Shown in pieces: positions 62,570 through 64,000 of a DNA stretch of 64,000 nucleotides. The notes under the pieces were generated by a model, which was given only the letters and a program-made list of their open reading frames with translations, had not been told where the DNA came from and searched no databases. Each line of letters opens with the position of its first letter. The stretch's first letter is position 1. The translations under genes and the position numbers were made by a program. Origin of the DNA: Acuticoccus yangtzensis. GTDB lineage: Bacteria; Pseudomonadota; Alphaproteobacteria; Rhizobiales; Amorphaceae. Location of the stretch: positions 62,001 to 126,000 of the forward strand of contig NZ_MJUX01000009.1 of NCBI RefSeq assembly GCF_001927245.1. The letters run 5' to 3'.

Positions 62570-62953
62570 TCATTGCTCGACGGGCAATCCCGCCGACTTC
62601 CAACCGTTCAAGCCCCCTTCGATGACGTCCGCGTCATAGCCCATGCGCTGCAGCGTGTCGGCCGCCAACGCCGCCCGGCCGCCGACGGCGCAGAGGACAT
62701 GGACGCGCCCGGTGCCGCGCTGCGCGGTCAACCTGGCCTCGGCGCTCTCCGCTGTCGCATCCGCGCGCGTCTCCAAAAGGCCGCGCGGCACGTGCAGCGC
62801 TCCGGCCACCCGTCCTGCGGTCTCGAGCTCCGCCGGCTCGCGCACGTCCAGGATGAGGTCACCGCCCGCGGCCGCCTGCTGGGCCTCCTGCGGTGACACC
62901 GTGGCGACGCGGGTCCGCGCGTCGGCGACAAGGTCTTTCATGGTCAGGCTCAT
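62570..62953 (-). CDS. Rhodanese-like sulfurtransferase
   Basis: A 127-residue single rhodanese domain. The fold is visible in DLILDVREPAELETAGRVAGALHVPRGLLE, and the active-site loop is VHVLCAVGGRAALAA with catalytic Cys. It transfers sulfane sulfur to a thiophilic acceptor such as glutathione. It lies 9 bp downstream of the persulfide-dioxygenase-like MBL gene; this pairing is the classic sulfide-detoxification module. Confidence 0.9.
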   Translation of the reverse strand: MSLTMKDLVADARTRVATVSPQEAQQAAAGGDLILDVREPAELETAGRVAGALHVPRGLLETRADATAESAEARLTAQRGTGRVHVLCAVGGRAALAADTLQRMGYDADVIEGGLNGWKSAGLPVEQ

Positions 62954-62962
62954 GGTGCCTCC

Positions 62963-63874
62963 TTAGAAGCGGTCGACGGGCAGTTTCAGGTAGACGTGAC
63001 CGTCGTCCTCGGCGGGCGGCAAACGGCCCCCGCGCAGGTTGATCTGCAGTGCGGCGAGAATGCGGTCCGGAAGGGGAAGCGTGGCGTCGCGCTCCTCGCG
63101 GCGCTTGATCCACTCCTCACGAACGGTGCCGTCTTTCACATGCTGGTTGCCGGCTTTGTGTTCGGCCACCGTCGCTTCCCACATCGGCTCGTCGCGGTCG
63201 TCCGTCCCGTAATCGTGGCCGACGAAGAGCCGCGTTTCGGCCGGGAGCGCGAGGATCTGCTGGATCGAATCCCAGAGTTGACCTGTATCGCCGCCGGGGA
63301 AGTCCGCGCGCGAGGTGCCCACGTCCGGCTGCATCAGCGTGTCGTGGGTGAAGGCGGCATCGCCAACCACATAGGTGACGGATCCGAGGGTGTGGCCGGG
63401 GGAGAGCATCACGCGAGCCTCCATCGCGCCGATGCGGAACGTCTCGCCCGCAGCGAACAGATGGTCGAAGTCGCGATCGGGGGCGAAGACGTGCGGCATG
63501 TTGTAGATCTCCTCCCAGAGCGCTGCGATCTCGTGCACCTTCTCACCGATCCCGTTCGGCGCGCCGGTGCGCTCCTTCAAGTGCGCCGAGGCCATGATAT
63601 GGTCAGCGTGAGGGTGAGTGTCGAGCACCCACGCCACAGTCAGCCCCTGATCGCGCACCAGGTCCATCACCTGATCCATGCTTCCGGTCGAGAAGCGGTA
63701 GTGCTTGGTATCGAAGTTCCACACGACATCGATGAGCGCGGCCGCCTTCGTCTGCGGATCGGCACACACGTACTGGATCGAACCGGTGTCGGGCTCGTAA
63801 ACGCCCCAGACGTCGGGACTGCCGGGCCCGCGCGAAGGCGAATGACGGACGACGCGCTCTGAGAGCTTGCTCAT
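62963..63874 (-). CDS. MBL-fold persulfide-dioxygenase-like protein
   Basis: A 303-residue metallo-beta-lactamase-fold enzyme. Metal ligands: WVLDTHPHADHIMASAHLKERTG (HxHxDH), SPGHTLGSVTY, FTHDTLMQPDVGTSRADFPGG (Asp) and RLFVGHDYGTDDRDEP (His). It resembles ETHE1/Blh-type persulfide dioxygenases, which oxidise glutathione persulfide to sulfite. AAAGGAG precedes the ATG at 63874. Its ATG overlaps the stop of an upstream gene (ATGA). It forms an operon with the rhodanese. Confidence 0.91.
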   Translation of the reverse strand: MSKLSERVVRHSPSRGPGSPDVWGVYEPDTGSIQYVCADPQTKAAALIDVVWNFDTKHYRFSTGSMDQVMDLVRDQGLTVAWVLDTHPHADHIMASAHLKERTGAPNGIGEKVHEIAALWEEIYNMPHVFAPDRDFDHLFAAGETFRIGAMEARVMLSPGHTLGSVTYVVGDAAFTHDTLMQPDVGTSRADFPGGDTGQLWDSIQQILALPAETRLFVGHDYGTDDRDEPMWEATVAEHKAGNQHVKDGTVREEWIKRREERDATLPLPDRILAALQINLRGGRLPPAEDDGHVYLKLPVDRF

Positions 63875-64000
63875 CGGGAGGCTCCTTTGGGCTGAAAGGC
63901 GGGAAGGCGCGCGGCGTTCGAGCCGAGCCACAGGCCGGCCAGCATCGCCGGCACGAAAACGAGCGTTCCGGGGGCGAGGAGCGGAAGGGCGGTCCATGCC
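63871..64000 (-). CDS. C-terminal end of a membrane protein, probably TauE/SafE-type (5' part outside window)
   Basis: On the minus strand a frame enters from the window edge, reads 42 residues (TALPLLAPGTLVFVPAMLAGLWLGSNAARLPAFQPKG and a short tail) and stops at TGA 63871-63873. That stop overlaps the start of the persulfide-dioxygenase-like gene (ATGA). One hydrophobic helix followed by a basic tail fits the C-terminus of a TauE/SafE sulfite exporter, a frequent third member of such operons. The family call is inference from context. Confidence 0.5.
   Translation of the reverse strand, partial: AWTALPLLAPGTLVFVPAMLAGLWLGSNAARLPAFQPKGASR

Overview
The window is a GC-rich (roughly 70%) chromosomal segment. 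ActS/ActR redox regulators, mmcB, an intracellular PHB depolymerase, TRAP and TTT carboxylate transporters and a ProXWV betaine importer point to an alphaproteobacterium, most likely Hyphomicrobiales (inference from gene content; no rRNA or tRNA is present to settle it). Genes are closely packed on both strands. I see no IS element, prophage, CRISPR array or RNA gene.

Layout. 1-2.2 kb: copper-handling genes (a DUF1775-PCuAC fusion cut by the window edge and a DUF2946-like protein) and a DUF2934 protein. 2.2-6.3 kb: leftward actS-actR-chrA-mmcB. 6.5-10.8 kb: PHB depolymerase with a very long C-terminal extension, convergent with an acyl-CoA synthetase. 11-17 kb: a secreted protein, then leftward betaine ABC genes with two substrate-binding paralogues. 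17.2-30.7 kb: a large catabolic region. It holds a short-chain dehydrogenase, a leftward caiB-ech-MBL operon, a rightward acyl-CoA synthetase, a LacI-family regulator, and a leftward HMG-CoA-lyase-like / acyl-CoA dehydrogenase / MmgE-PrpD / TRAP (dctP-Q-M) operon. Three near-identical palindromes of the ATGAAACGTT type lie in front of caiB/acs, lacI and the lyase operon, so these genes probably form one LacI-controlled regulon for importing and degrading an organic acid, perhaps branched or dicarboxylic.

30.9-42 kb: two-component and AraC regulators flank a rightward cluster (isochorismatase-like hydrolase, XapX protein, amidohydrolase, DoxX, MFS exporter, membrane-fusion protein). 42.2-48.4 kb: cyanase with a dedicated NrtABC-type ABC importer, divergent from a PAS/AAA+/Fis regulator whose sigma-54 contact motif is lost. 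48.4-56.1 kb: an IclR regulator divergent from a TTT transporter operon (tctC, cyclase, tctB, tctA, amidase), followed by an epimerase/reductase gene broken by one in-frame amber codon. 56.1-64 kb: a glutaredoxin-MauE fusion, a membrane DUF305 protein, a calcium/proton antiporter, aconitase B, and a sulfur-oxidation group (rhodanese, persulfide-dioxygenase-like MBL protein, and the last codons of a membrane protein running off the window).

The best discovery leads are the LacI regulon with its operators, the PHB depolymerase extension, the degenerate enhancer-binding protein next to the cyanate genes, and the redox membrane pair at 56-58 kb.
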